Assembly (NCBI GenBank): GCA_017562135.1
Contig: QEYB01000526.1
Coordinates: 186,001 to 250,000, forward strand
Length of the DNA: 64,000 nt
Source of the DNA: Dipylidium caninum
Lineage: Eukaryota; Platyhelminthes; Cestoda; Cyclophyllidea; Dipylidiidae
Direction of reading: 5' to 3'
The notes under the pieces are model-generated. The model ran no database searches. It saw nothing but the letters and a program-made list of their open reading frames with translations, and had not been told where the DNA came from. The position numbers and the translations under genes were made by a program. How positions within the stretch are numbered: position 1 is the stretch's first letter; each line of letters starts with the position of its first letter. This document shows, one piece after another, positions 43,227 to 54,900 of this stretch.

Positions 43227-46200
43227 TTATTCCACGTCTGACTTTGCTAATACTTCCTCTCGCTCAGATTCACTACTACGACTTTCACAATCCTGTAATA
43301 CGATAACCAATCCTTCGTCGAACATATCGGAAGCAACCCTCATCTAAAAGGAAGCATTATTCCAAACAACCCGCTTACTTGATCATTAATCTTGCCTCCG
43401 GACAGTTTGCTGATTCTTATACCGTCAGGATATATATCGATCAGATTTCGAACTATTGGAAGAAGCTAGAAGAGAGTTACAGGAATGAGGTTCTCTTGTC
43501 GTAAACTCACCCTTAGAGGCATCCTCAAATATTTCGGCTCATTTGCATCCCTGATGTCACGGCTACTAGAGAAACTATGGTAGATATAAAAGTGGCTACA
43601 ATCCTCCTCCATGACGAGACTCAGAGCCGAGCGACGGGCCAGACGAATGCTTGACCCTGTTTCAAGTTTTTGATCGAAGTTAATGAAGCCTTCATAATGC
43701 GGAGCGGAAAGAACTTCGGTTTCTAATACCACAGCTTCTTCGTCGTCGTCGTTCTCATCGTAACTCGCGATATTGGGGTCTTCCCAAGTCGGTCCGAAAT
43801 GAGACACATGCCCTATTTCCTCGGCTGAAGGGAAAATATCAAGTACAAAGCGCTTTTATACTGCATTACATGAAGCCTTCACATTTTATCTATTATCGAA
43901 TCCAGATAATCAGCCATCCACCTTTTCCCATTTATGCCCGGTCCATTGCCTCATTCCTCAACTATTCTCCTTATCCTATCGCCCTACCTACTGCCACTTC
44001 GTCTTAAGTCTATGTTAACCCATTCTGGCACCCAAGCGCTCACTGCTCCTGACTTCGTGCATTGCGCTTCTCCTACCACCCATTTCATCAAGTTTCTCTC
44101 ATGTCTTGCGAATTAAAGTATTGAAAATGAGTATTAAAAGGTATAAAAATGGTCGTCACTGGAGGAGAGAAACCCAAATTGCCAGAAATAGTTAAAACCA
44201 GTCCCTCCCCAACTCACTGCAGTGTAATTTCATATCCGCTGATTTGCGAATAAAGTCCTTCACCAACTCATTGGCTGCCCGTTTAACCACCGTTTCTTCG
44301 TCATCCGTACACTGCTTCTCTTTACCTCTCAGCCATTGACGGAGAACCGACTCAACCTTGCCATACGCATTGAGGTCCTACACAAAGTCAAAAAACAATT
44401 CCCCCAACTCACCAAGTATAGATTATGCATGCAAATCGCCTCAGCGCTGTCCGGAGGAATGAGAAGCTCCCGGAAGAGCGTGTTCCCCGTGCCTGGCTCC
44501 GCCTTCAGACCGAAGTTCTAGGGGAGAAGAGGACATAGACGACTAAGTGGAAGCGTACATCGAGTAGTCGCCTTCCGTGTTCTTCCAACAGATGTGGGGC
44601 GCAGTTAACAATGGTCATGGCGATGGCATGGGAGGCCGCAGGCCTCCGCAACTGCACGCGATGTCGGAATCCGTAGGGGCAGTAGAGGGTATCGCCGCAG
44701 GTAAGGCAGAACCCTTCGCGACTCGATCTATCTCGTTGCTTTCCACAGGCGTCTTCATCGTTGGGGGGTGAGCAGGTGACTTCGAGGCAGCCCTCCAAAA
44801 GGAGAATAAAGATTTCGCCGGGCATGGGCATAAAAAGGCGATGAAAAAATCGACGAGGGTCCAGAGAAGAGTTCATTAACAAAAGTGATGACAGAATAAA
44901 GGGGTCCGCGGAGCATTTCCTGTATACACCCGACATAAAAGCCGAGTTTGGCCGAAAAGCGCTCAGGTAGGAGGATGCGTAGAGTGCAACCGAGCTAAAA
45001 AAATGGACGAAACGGGGTTTAAGGAGTAGGTATAGGAGAATTCTTTGTGCCAGCGCACCTCTTCTACTCGGACAGCCGAAATGAGAAGAGCTGCCTCCCT
45101 CAAACAGATAAACGCAGGTGCGTGCAAATGCCTTTGAATATGAGTTGCACCATCGTGCAAACACGGAAAGGAACACAACAGGTTGCTACAAGCACATTTG
45201 AATATCAAAATGTTCGGCCAACATCGAGGTGACGAAGTAAGTAAGAGCCAATTCCTCAAATACACGAATATACGGAGACGAATAGTAAGAGAGTTTAACG
45301 TCTTAATTGAGGAGACGGAAAGAGCAGAGATCAAAGACTTCCCTGGTTAACGAAAACCGAAATGGAGCCTATAAAAAAAATATGGGCAGTTGCCCGCCTA
45401 ATAAGGGGAGGGAAAAAAAATATTTGGCAAAATAACAGCCAATCCACCTTCTCTAGAAAGGCGATATTACACCAAATAAGGAGGTGTAAAGAAAATACGC
45501 GAAAGAAGTATGCATCTTGAGCAATCTGGGCAAATTCTCAACGTTTTGTCATCTACTCGTTGGATGTGTAAATCGACCACCAGGTGTTTTGAAATAGCCG
45601 TCGATTTTATGCATAAATAAAATAATAAAGTCGGTGTTTAGATGGTAAACCTTCTAAGTGAGTACCTGCAGAAACAATAAATAATAATCTCATCTGTTAC
45701 ATGTATTATTCATACCACGAATCGGTGGGAAACAGAAAATTGAAGATTGGACGATAAAGGCGAGCGTTACATTCAGCCCAGTTTTGTACAAATACTTCAC
45801 ATTGATGCAAGAGACAAATCGAAAATCGGTGTGCTGTTGGAAAAAATGCCCACAGAAATTAGGGAACGTAAAAAATTAAAGCAGTGATCACGAGTAATGC
45901 GTAAATCAACTCGTAATCATTCCTCAAACGTGTACGTCGGTCAGAGCTGAGTTAATCCATGACGATGCGAGTGGAAATCAGATTCGATCAAGGGAAGAAA
46001 AAAAAAGTTAACGTCATTACAAAACGGGTAGACTTACTCCGAACTGATCCCAAACAGCGGAACGATAGGCGCGCCCGGCAGGGGGAGAATCGAAAGCTTC
46101 GGGCGGCGAGATAACTTCTACATCTTTCCCAAAGAAGAGCCGGTGCGCAGCCAATAAATCGTTAATTTTGTGAATAGGACAAATGCAATTGAAGTTTTGT

Positions 46201-46715
46201 CTAAGATCTCCGCATGCTGAAAAACAGCGGTCTCAGACCGCAGTGGTTCCTAAGGATAGAAGAATAAAAGGCACCTACTTCAGGAATGTTTCTTCTGAAT
46301 GTTCGCCCAGAAGAGTAGTTACCAAACTATCTCCGACGACGACTGGATTAACTGCATACTCATCCGAAATTGATGGCTCCACAAGGAAGTGCACACGAGG
46401 ATAAATTTCCGTCAGAACAGGTGGACCTCTATCTTCGACATCGTCACGTCTACTCACGAGGTTTAATGGTAGTTGTTGCGTCTCTGTTTCAGTATGAGAA
46501 GTAGCCTTGGGACGCTTGGGTGGGCGGACGGTGGCGGAGGATTGACTTTCAGACGGGCTGTCGGATTTAGCAGACTCATTTCCACTCATTTTTTTAGTCT
46601 TCCTTTTTCTCTTTCTGGTAACAGTTGGTGGTTGCACAAATGGACTGTTTATTTTTCTGATCGCCGTATCTATTAGTTTAACGATGTCATTGTAAACAGC
46701 CTCTATTTGGGGGGT
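43227..46715 (-). CDS. Divergent RIOX (NO66/MINA53)-family JmjC protein
   Basis: Minus-strand exons 46715-46279, 46200-46038, 45794-45716, 45301-45190, 44919-44559, 44517-44413, 44377-44218, 43824-43511, 43465-43379 and 43343-43227 join in phase to 644 codons plus stop, close to the usual NO66 length. Landmarks match the family order: a basic, Ser-rich N-terminus (RKRKRKTKK); AGRAYRSAVWDQFG then YLYKTGLNVTLAF (family PxGRxxxxxWxxYxxGCSLRLL); FILLLEG; GDTLYCPYGFRH (family GDLLYFPRGFIHQ); ANELVKDFI; and a winged-helix end with RLARRSALSLVMEED, EPKYLRM and YPDGIRISKL. Active RIOX enzymes are nuclear or nucleolar Fe(II)/2-oxoglutarate ribosomal-protein hydroxylases. Here the HxD ligands and the LEGxKxW lysine are not seen, so catalysis is doubtful. 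The start is unsettled: the first in-frame ATG in exon 1 is 46587-46589, and the frame is open to the acceptor at 46716. Confidence 0.65.
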
Positions 46716-48452
46716 CTGAAAAGAAAAAAAACCGCTCTCATGTTAGACAATCGCTGCTTCAAAAAATCCAGTGAATATATCTGCGGCGATAGCGAACCTT
46801 TTTTGCACGCTTTCAATTTGTAGAATTCCGATGCAGACAACATGTGTGAGGCGAACGGGTTTAAATAGGGCCCGTGAGTAACGATCAAGTTAAAGGCCAA
46901 TTACGCGGGTATGTGCGATAATCCCCATATCTGTTATGCAGCAAAAGACCTGTTTTCATATTTATATCCGTTGTAAGTTATAGATTTGTATATGCCCAAT
47001 AACGAATTTGCGCAGTCAGTATATACGTTTTAGCACGCAGTGGAACAGGTTTTAATTTGCACCTATTGCTCTACATTTAGGTAAATGCGTTGTATACATA
47101 AACAAATATTTCAAGACGTGTAGTACAACAACTTGTGTGTGACAGCCTTGGTATCTTTCTTAAAACCTTTGGAAACGTAATAGCTTTCCGAATTATTCTC
47201 AGGGGTCGTCATTAATCGAAAAATATCATTACATTTGTGTTTGGAGACATTAAATATATCTATCATGTCATATGAAACCTTACTCTAATATCCTAATTTA
47301 ATTCTGTCATTACTTTCGTAGTTTCATTACCGATTTTCCCTATTTCCACTCTCTCTACACGGCTTTAATCTTCAAAATTTCGTTTGCAGCATTTCATATT
47401 CTCAAACCCATTGACTTAAAAATATGGCTTATAATACCTCTTTCTGTCGTCTAGACCCTGTTTCCTCCCCTCTTATCTGCAAAGCATCCACGTGCTCTTT
47501 CACCGAGGACCCACTTCGGCAATGTGGTTCCGTGGATATCTTTAGAGTATTTAAATCTTTTCTAAATTTCACCTCGTTTAGTCGACCATTCGTCCTCAGG
47601 GCCTTTGTAAATCTTCTGTTCCTCAGACAAAACTTCTTTCACCTGCTACAGTGTGCGCCATCCGTAGCACTTAGTATGGATGTTCTTTCAGGTTACCTTG
47701 GAGTTACTAGGATGCACCGACGCACTCTCAGTTTCGAGGAATTGGAGTTCCTCAATTCCACCCTTAATTGAGCCCTTGAAGACAGTCTTAAGAAGGATCG
47801 GCAACTTGACGGTTACAAAGGTTACAATCTCCCCAAATTCCCCCTATTTGCGACTACTTTTCACTGTGTGAATGGTGCAAAAGGGTTTCTTCGTTTCCAC
47901 TGAAGTGGCCTCAGCTTGACCCAATATTCCTCCAGGGAGACCGTCAAATTAACCATTTTCATTCCTGTGAAATCAAAACAAGGACACCAAGCCAGGATAA
48001 GATCCCCAAGGCCGCGACCTCTTTGCCAAATGACACCTCTTCCGAAATTGCGCTACACTTCCCCCATCAGCGCGATTGCTCCCTCGGGCTGTGGACGTCA
48101 GCCCTGTGGGGTTGCAGCTTCTCCACCCAATGGACTCGAGGCATAAAATGGCGGATATGCAAGGACCGAAGGCAGCCCAGTTTTTTGTATTCATCACACG
48201 TGTGCTTCGCTACCACTTTGGAGAGCCGTCCAATTCCACTTTGGAGCTCGATCTAGACGGAAGTCTCTGCCGAGGCTTCTTCCCGCCAAACAGCAGGGCA
48301 ACATTCAATCGGTGGAGATGAGCGACTGGGTCATAGGAGCCATCCCGATGTCCGGGGGGGTAAAATCCGGCGGTCGGAAGGGTCCGATTCTCGTTGAGGC
48401 GAAGGTTAACTCGAGGTTGAAGCCCTATTTTGCACGTAATGATGAAGGCGGA

Positions 48453-48608
48453 ATGATGCCTCCTCACCGGCTTTTCAGCGTGGAGGACGCGAGCGAAGGA
48501 GTCGGCGGCGCTGGTCGACGAGGGGCGCTGCGCGCGCAGGAGACGATTGTGTCTCTCGCGGTGGCTGCCTCACACGGCGAGGGAAAAACGGGAGTCTGCA
48601 GTCACCTA
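48453..48608 (+). repeat. Dispersed element, copy 2 of an inverted pair
   Basis: Nearly identical, in opposite orientation, to 9926-10079 over about 150 bases. It contains CGAGCGAAGGAGTCGGCGGC and TCTCTCGCGGTGGCTGCCTC, shared exactly with the partner. Flanks differ. The element is GC-rich while its surroundings are less so, as expected of a moved copy. Confidence 0.8.
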
Positions 48609-49724
48609 CCCGTGTCCCATCGTGCGACGCACTCGCCTCGAGCCGTCGGCTCCCATTTGTCCGATTTTTGCGCCTTCTTTGCCGTAGCTGCTGGGTCCCG
48701 CGTGCCTTCATGTCCTTCTTATCTCCTCGCTTTCATCTCAACCGCCTTCACTGTCACCCTCGCTTGAATGGATCCTCGAGCCCGCGTGGACGAAATCGAG
48801 AGGCAGGAATCTTCACTCCTCACCACTTTCTCCCTTTCGAAAATATACGTCGCCCCCCCCCCCCACCCCACCCCGAAAGACGCCCCAGATCCGCGCGTTT
48901 CCGCCATCAAGCGTCGACATTGACTAAGTAAGCAGAAACTCTTAACTCTCGTCTAGACGAAAAGGGGGAGAATGGTCAGAGGAAACGAGGCTGCGTTCCG
49001 AATCGTCGGGAGATGCGCAACCTTCGCCACCCGGGCTCGATGGACGGTCGCGTAGGCCAAAAGTCGCCGGATTCGAGTCTGACGATGGAATTAATTCGCC
49101 TAAGCCCCCCTCCCCTCCCCCCTCCTAACCGCCCGAAAATCCGCCCCTCACTTCCTCCACATTGCCTTTTAGTATTTGCTTCACTTAAATTTGTTTTTAT
49201 CCTTACCCATTTCGTCTACCGTAAGCGATGATGATGATGATGATGATAATCTTTTAAATGCGCCAAGATAATATGCATTTTAAGGCAAAGCGAATGGTCC
49301 CTCGCCGTTTGGCGTGTCCTTATTCTCCTTCTTCTGCAAAACGTCCCTGTCAATGCCTCGAGGCGACAAAATGGCAAAACTCTCTTCCCCTTCACGAGAG
49401 GATGGTGGAAACTGAGTCGGCAAACTGGTGGAGGACTTCGTGCCAACTCCATGTCAATCGGAACACATTTCTCTGTGCGTGGAGGTTGGAGCGGGCCTCG
49501 GGGCCACCGTTACCGCCCGCGACCGCGGCCGCTGTGTGTTTCACCGGCGAGGGGCTGCGATGCGCCCCGAAGAGGCCTCCGTCGCGCACCCGAGTTGACG
49601 CGTCAGAAGTCACCAGACTGCGTCCCATCAGCAAACAGGCAAATTGGAGGCGTTTGCGCCTTTGGCGAAGACCGTGAAGTGATTCGTTTGGTCCGCGCAA
49701 CAATCAACCAATAAAGTAAGCTAA

Positions 49725-50030
49725 AAGGCTGGTGTGAAACCGGCTGCGAATAACACGATCAGACAATGCGATCCGTCTATTTCCTGACACACTAATCTCC
49801 TAGTCGATTTTCCATCTGTTTTTAAGTCTAAAAGCTTATCATTTACCAATTCGGCGGCCATTATTAATCCTGTAAATTGGTGGACAGGAGTGGAAACAAT
49901 CAACCCACCGAATGGTGTGAAGCTGGCTACGAGTAACACAGGCAACCAGAACGATCGGTTTATTCAAAAATTTGACAACTGGGTAGCTATTCTAAGTCTG
50001 GGAGCCTGTCATTTACCACCTCGCCCTCGA
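49725..50030. repeat. Diverged local tandem duplication
   Basis: Two successive segments of roughly 185 bases share the same order of motifs: GGTGTGAA(A/G)C(C/T)GGCT, an AACACGATCAG or AACACAGGCAACC word, TCTAAGTC or AAGTCTAAAAG, and TCATTTACCA. Divergence is high. Confidence 0.45.
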
Positions 50031-51123
50031 TTTGACCTCAATTCTCATTCCTTTCATTGACTAAACACGTCATACCGAGTGTTAGCGACTGCCGCTCGTT
50101 CGTTTTTATTCCAAAGCGTGAAACGAGTTAAAATCGCCTGCCACTACATCATCATCACCATCATCTCTTTCATATCATCCACAGGAGTCGGGAACTAAAA
50201 GCAGCCACGGGCTGAAGGTTACCAGCCCGTAAAAATTCAAGAAAAGTGGCATTTTGTCCAGCTCCCCCCCCCCGCCCCCCCCCCACCTTTCACGTCCGGT
50301 TAGCGTTTCAAAAATAGCCAACGCGTCCCGCGCTACAAACAACCGCGGCCATTGGGTAAACAGTCAGTCGGATGGTGAAAATCCCCACGAAATGGTCATT
50401 TTTGTGGCAAATGGTCGAGTTCTTGACCAATTCACGTTCAGTTGGATTAAAAAGATGCAACCACTACTTAGTGTGGTCGAAGCGTCTACCAGTTGCATCC
50501 GACGAAGTTGTTTACTCCCCTCCCCGAGTCCGTTTTTTCCCTCCCGCGGCGCCTTGGGACAATTCGTGCTGCTAAGACTCTCCCAGTATATTCGACGGGG
50601 ATGTGAGGACAAACACAGGAATGCTGTTGGCGTTTGAGGAATGCGAACACTGTTAGTATCACAGACGAGACTTGGTGTTTGTGTTTCGTGTGCGTCAATC
50701 AGTCGGTTAGGCGGGTTTTTGGGGAGTTGGAGGAGAGAGACGCGGACACTGACGAACATACACGAGGGAAGGGAGGGCGGGAGAGGGCGATAAATGTGCG
50801 CATGGAAGTCTAGTTACACGCAAAGTCGACTGGCATTGTTGGCGTTGATGTGGCTGGAAAAAAACTTCACCGTCTCTACTCTCGCCCTTACACTCGGCAT
50901 GCGCAGCGAACGAGCGGTTGGCAAAGTTGACTCTAAAAAGGGGGAGAAGTTAGGTGGAGGAGGGGCACACGACGGAATGAAAAGACGATCAAGAAAACTC
51001 CGTGAGGCGTTTTTCGCCCTCTCCGAGGCAGCCGAAGCGACGCTGAATTGGCAGGACAGTGACAGTTGCCAACGTTTTGGCAAAAAGTCCTCCTGTGGGA
51101 GTAGAATTGCCACTTTCTACCGA

Positions 51124-51129
51124 TTTATT
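51124..51129 (-). terminator. Poly(A) signal AATAAA, minus strand
   Basis: Reads AATAAA on the minus strand, about 75 bases beyond the stop of the orphan exon at 51203-51367 and about 840 bases beyond the Rab27 stop. It could serve either transcript. Confidence 0.4.
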
Positions 51130-51202
51130 TGACTTTCGTCTCTTAACTGGCCTCCATGCACCGCGGAGGCGGACAACCGACCTCGTCTCCACTTGAAGCC
51201 AC

Positions 51203-51367
51203 CTAAAATCGTCCGAATTGACGGAAGGACTGGTTGGTAGCCACAGTGGAGAGTTTTCTTGATCCTCGAGGCGCGAGGTCCATGGCCTCGGGAATTTGAG
51301 GTGGGGACGGCGACGAAAGACCTTGCAGGGTGTCCACGAACCCAGCGAGTCGGTCAATGGAGGCCGC
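51203..51367 (-). CDS. Orphan C-terminal coding exon, family unknown
   Basis: After a clean acceptor (TTAATTAGCCTCAG) a 54-residue frame runs to TAG at 51203-51205. It starts AASIDRLAGFVDTLQG, continues through a Ser/Pro stretch and ends in RQFGRF. A canonical poly(A) hexamer follows about 75 bases later. A possible preceding exon ends at 51454 (GGCGAG, then GTCAGT) and matches phase 0. Its frame includes a short hydrophobic run, GLFLLVACGE. No known family was recognised. It could be a small independent gene, the end of a larger one, or an alternative 3' exon of Rab27, whose stop lies about 600 bases upstream in the same orientation. Confidence 0.3.
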   Translation of the reverse strand, partial: AASIDRLAGFVDTLQGLSSPSPPQIPEAMDLAPRGSRKLSTVATNQSFRQFGRF

Positions 51368-51929
51368 CTGAGGCTAATTAATGCCGCAGTGAGCACAGCC
51401 TGGGACATTTCGGACAAATCGTCCCCCACCGGCGCGGAGGAGGATTAACTGACCTCGCCACACGCCACGAGGAGGAAGAGACCCGGGCTAGGGACAGGAC
51501 GAGGGCTGCCAAAGAGGCAGAGGTGAAGGTTTTAACCAGTGGGCGGACGTTGTGTCGAAGAAGGTGCGACTCTGGGCACGCAAAACTCTCCTGGCAGTCT
51601 GCCAGTCCTTCCACTTCCATGGAACTCATTCAGCAGTGCGATATATTCGAGGTGAACGGATTGGCTCTTTTTTTCCTCTTCGCCGCGCTCGAGCTCTCAA
51701 CAGGGGCCCGCTTTCCACCATTTGAGAGCACAGAAGCTTTCTAACATTTACAGAAGTGGCACATCCATTGGAGAGGAGTGGAATCACGAGGAGACTCTCC
51801 CTCGCCTCGCGGAGGACCGAGGAGAGAGCCGGAGGCGAGGAGCAGTTGTGGAAGACAATGGACTTGCCTTAAACTACCCGCGGAGTGACGAGAGAAGGCG
51901 TGGAGACGAGGCGAAAGGGGCAGGAGGAG

Positions 51930-51955
51930 GGAGAGAGAGAGAGAGAGAGGAGAAG
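51930..51955. repeat. GA-rich microsatellite after the Rab27 stop
   Basis: Short GAGAGA run within a purine-rich stretch immediately downstream (minus strand) of the Rab27 stop codon, presumably in the 3' UTR. Confidence 0.7.
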
Positions 51956-51964
51956 CGTACCTTT

Positions 51965-54900
51965 TTAACAGGCACACGTTTTGTTAGAAGAAGATTTGGT
52001 ATTTTCCAGATGGATGCCTCCGTTGGAGTTTTTGGAGGCCTTGAAGACGCGTGTCTTGGTGACCGACTCCTCGATCCGTTTCATCACCAGGTCCAGAAGC
52101 ATGTCAATCGCCGCGGAGACGTTCTTCCCACTCAACGCGCTGGTCTCGATGTAGGGGACCCTGCAAAGGGAGGAGGCTACGTGGGAGGCTTCAAAGCACT
52201 AAGAAGCTCCTCCGACGTCGGGGCCACCACCAGCCGGCCAGGTGACCGACAAATCTGTTTCATGGAATCGGAGGAGGAGGAGGAAGAGGAGGAAGGACTG
52301 TTGCCTCTCTGACAGTCGTTAATTCGAGTTAATGGAATGGGAGGAGAAGAGGACGATGAGGCGGAGTCGGTGAAGAAGGACGAGGAGTAGAAGGAGAATG
52401 AAGGAAAGGAGGAGGAGGGCGACGACGACGACGACGGCAAGGCTTAGAAGGAGGAGGAATTAGCCCTTCTCGATGAGATTACAGACTCGCTGTGGAATGG
52501 GAAGAGAAGTGGAAGGAGGAGGAAGAGGAAGTGGAAGTGGACAAGAAGTAGAAGGAGAGGAGGAAAAGGAGGAGAAAAAGGGCGGCTACGACGACGACGA
52601 CGAGAAGGAGGAGACAGGTAGAGGACGAGGAAGGCAAGGAGGCGGAGGAGGAAGGACTACTGCCTCTCCGAAAAGCGTTAATTTTACTTGAAGGAATGGA
52701 AGGAGGCGAAGACGATGAAGATGGAGGAGGACGAGTAGAAGGACGAAGAGGCGATGAGTAGAAAAAGAATGGGAACGAGGCAAAGGATAAAAAGGAAGAA
52801 GAAAATGACGACGAAGGGGAGGAGGAGGAGGACGAAAAGGCGAGAGGAAGACGAGGATGCGAAGAAGAAGGGCGGTGAGGAGGAATTATGCCTTCTCGGG
52901 CTCAGCCAACCCTTGAAATGAGAAAAAAGACGAGGCATGTTTGTTCCGGAGACGCTAATGCCAACGGCCGCAGTCCACGAGTCCAAACTCCTCGAAGTCA
53001 ACGCCCCACCCATCTGCGACGCATGTCAGAGTGTCGCAAACCGACGAATACATCGTCTTCAAAAGGTTTCCGACGGACTATTAGCGGGCGCCGCGTCTGG
53101 GCGGCGAAAAGGACTGTCCAGACGTGCGGACAACTGAAATTCGCACCAAGATCGACAGGATGGACGTTGAAACCGCCGCCGGATTGGCGGTGGGGTCGAT
53201 CGAGGCGGACGACGATGCCACGAAGCGTCGACATGGTGCCTCGGTGCCGAAGGGGCAAACAGAGGGGAAAGGGGAAGGAGGAGAGAACTCGCCCTGTTGG
53301 ACAATAGCACCTCAACAGGCCTCCACTGCGTGAGCTAAACCTTCCGACAGCCTTCTCGAGGGCGGAAATTCCCCTGACAGGGGAAAAGACCACCAAAGGG
53401 GAGGAGACGATGGCGCTAATTTGGTAAGCAGCGCACTTCCAGCGGTGGCGAGGCAGAGGAGGAGGAGGAGGAGGAGAAGGCGACAGACAGCAGGGTAGGT
53501 GCACTTGTTCGTCCACTCTCCTCCGTCCCCCCCCCCCCCCCATTAAGTGCCAATTTTCCCTCTTTTTCTCTCGCTTTCGCTCTCTCTCTCTCTCTCTCTC
53601 TCTCAACGCGCATCATCCCGATGGAATTTGGAGAGGAACAACAAAGTTCGTCAGAAGAGCTCACAGGCATGCTGGTACCCCTGCGCGCTCTAATTGGCCC
53701 TCAAAGTGAACTCAAAGTGCTTATGCACACTTTTCACAGGCTCTCACATCACCACCGCCACCACGGGACCTCAAATCTTCCGCAAATGACACAATTACAG
53801 GCCTCGCAAATGTGGCAATTCGAGGTTTTCTTCGACCCCGACCTCAGCGGGGGTTAAAGCGCCGTCTTCGAATGGTCCGTGGCTCAAGTGAAGGGATTCG
53901 CCACAAAATTCCCCTTTTCTTGGTCTGGGCCGCCTCCCCCCCAGCCCCCTCACAAAAGTTCCGCCTCCACTCCCGCCACGCAGGGCGAATGGCTCAAACG
54001 CCCACCACCGCAGGCGTGCGGAGGAGCGGACAGACGTGGGAGAGCAGAGGCACTAGGCCAGAAGCACACCCGAGAGGGCGAGAGATGCGAAGCCGACGAA
54101 AAATTCGTGAATTTTGCTCGACCGACTGGCGAGCAGCCAATGGCCGAGACGGGCGGCGAGTGGACCACCAATGAGGAGGCGGCTGGGGATCAATGGGTGG
54201 ACGTTTTAAGGGGAATTGGGCAAAAAGTCCGCCTCAAAGGGGCCTGTGTCGCCTCGACTGACGTCTCTACGGCAAACAGATGCTCAATTCAGTCTCCAAG
54301 CCCGAATTTCCTCGGATTCTGTCGTCCCGGGGAAGGGAACGAAGGACCGAAGGCGGCTTCTCCTCCCTTCAATGGAATTGTGAGAGGGCGGCTTTTGAGG
54401 ATGGTGTTAGTAAATACTTGAAGAAGGCCTTCAACTCAAGTAACGAAAAGAATTCGCTGTCAGTAGACATTAGGAGGAGTAAACACACCGAGGTGTGTTT
54501 GAATTGCGCACTTGACGAGTTGGCGGGGCGGTCTAACTGCGTTTCCTACGAAAAAAAGCATCGTTAGAGGGAATGGAAGAGAGAAAAAGGAGCGAGAAAG
54601 AGGGAATGAGAGAGCGAGAGACGCCGTGGTGGCGGGAAGGGGACAAGAAGACTGCTTCCCCCGGACTACGGACGACTCAGAGAGTCCGAGAGTGACGACA
54701 TGTGGAAGCGTGGGAGGATGGAAATGATGTTTCCCTTGGAGGAACTGCCTGCCAAACAATCATCTGTGACGCCTTCAGGTCCGCCGGAAAGGGCGTTGAC
54801 GGGGAGTGACTCGTCGGAGATGGGGAATCCACCCGGCGGACGAAGTCAAAAGCACCTCCGACGATAAAACCGGCAGATGAGATGAGGACAGTGGAAGTGG

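Larger units (their letters stand above)
46716..51202. other. Intergenic, no supported gene
   Basis: AT-rich to about 48 kb, then mixed. It contains the second dispersed-element copy (48453-48608), a diverged tandem duplication (about 49725-50030) and a GAT microsatellite (about 49226-49247). Open frames such as the plus-strand one at 47424-47771 lack start context, splice partners or family motifs. Confidence 0.5.

Noticed and set aside
47424..47771. Plus-strand 115-codon frame in an AT-rich region
   Set aside because: No start context, no splice partner, no family motif and no poly(A) arrangement. Length is possible by chance.
51505..51629. Minus-strand ATG frame (MSSMEVEGLADC) upstream of the orphan exon
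   Set aside because: It does not splice in the frame that continues the orphan exon, and a good acceptor lies inside it at about 51506, so it was not annotated as coding.
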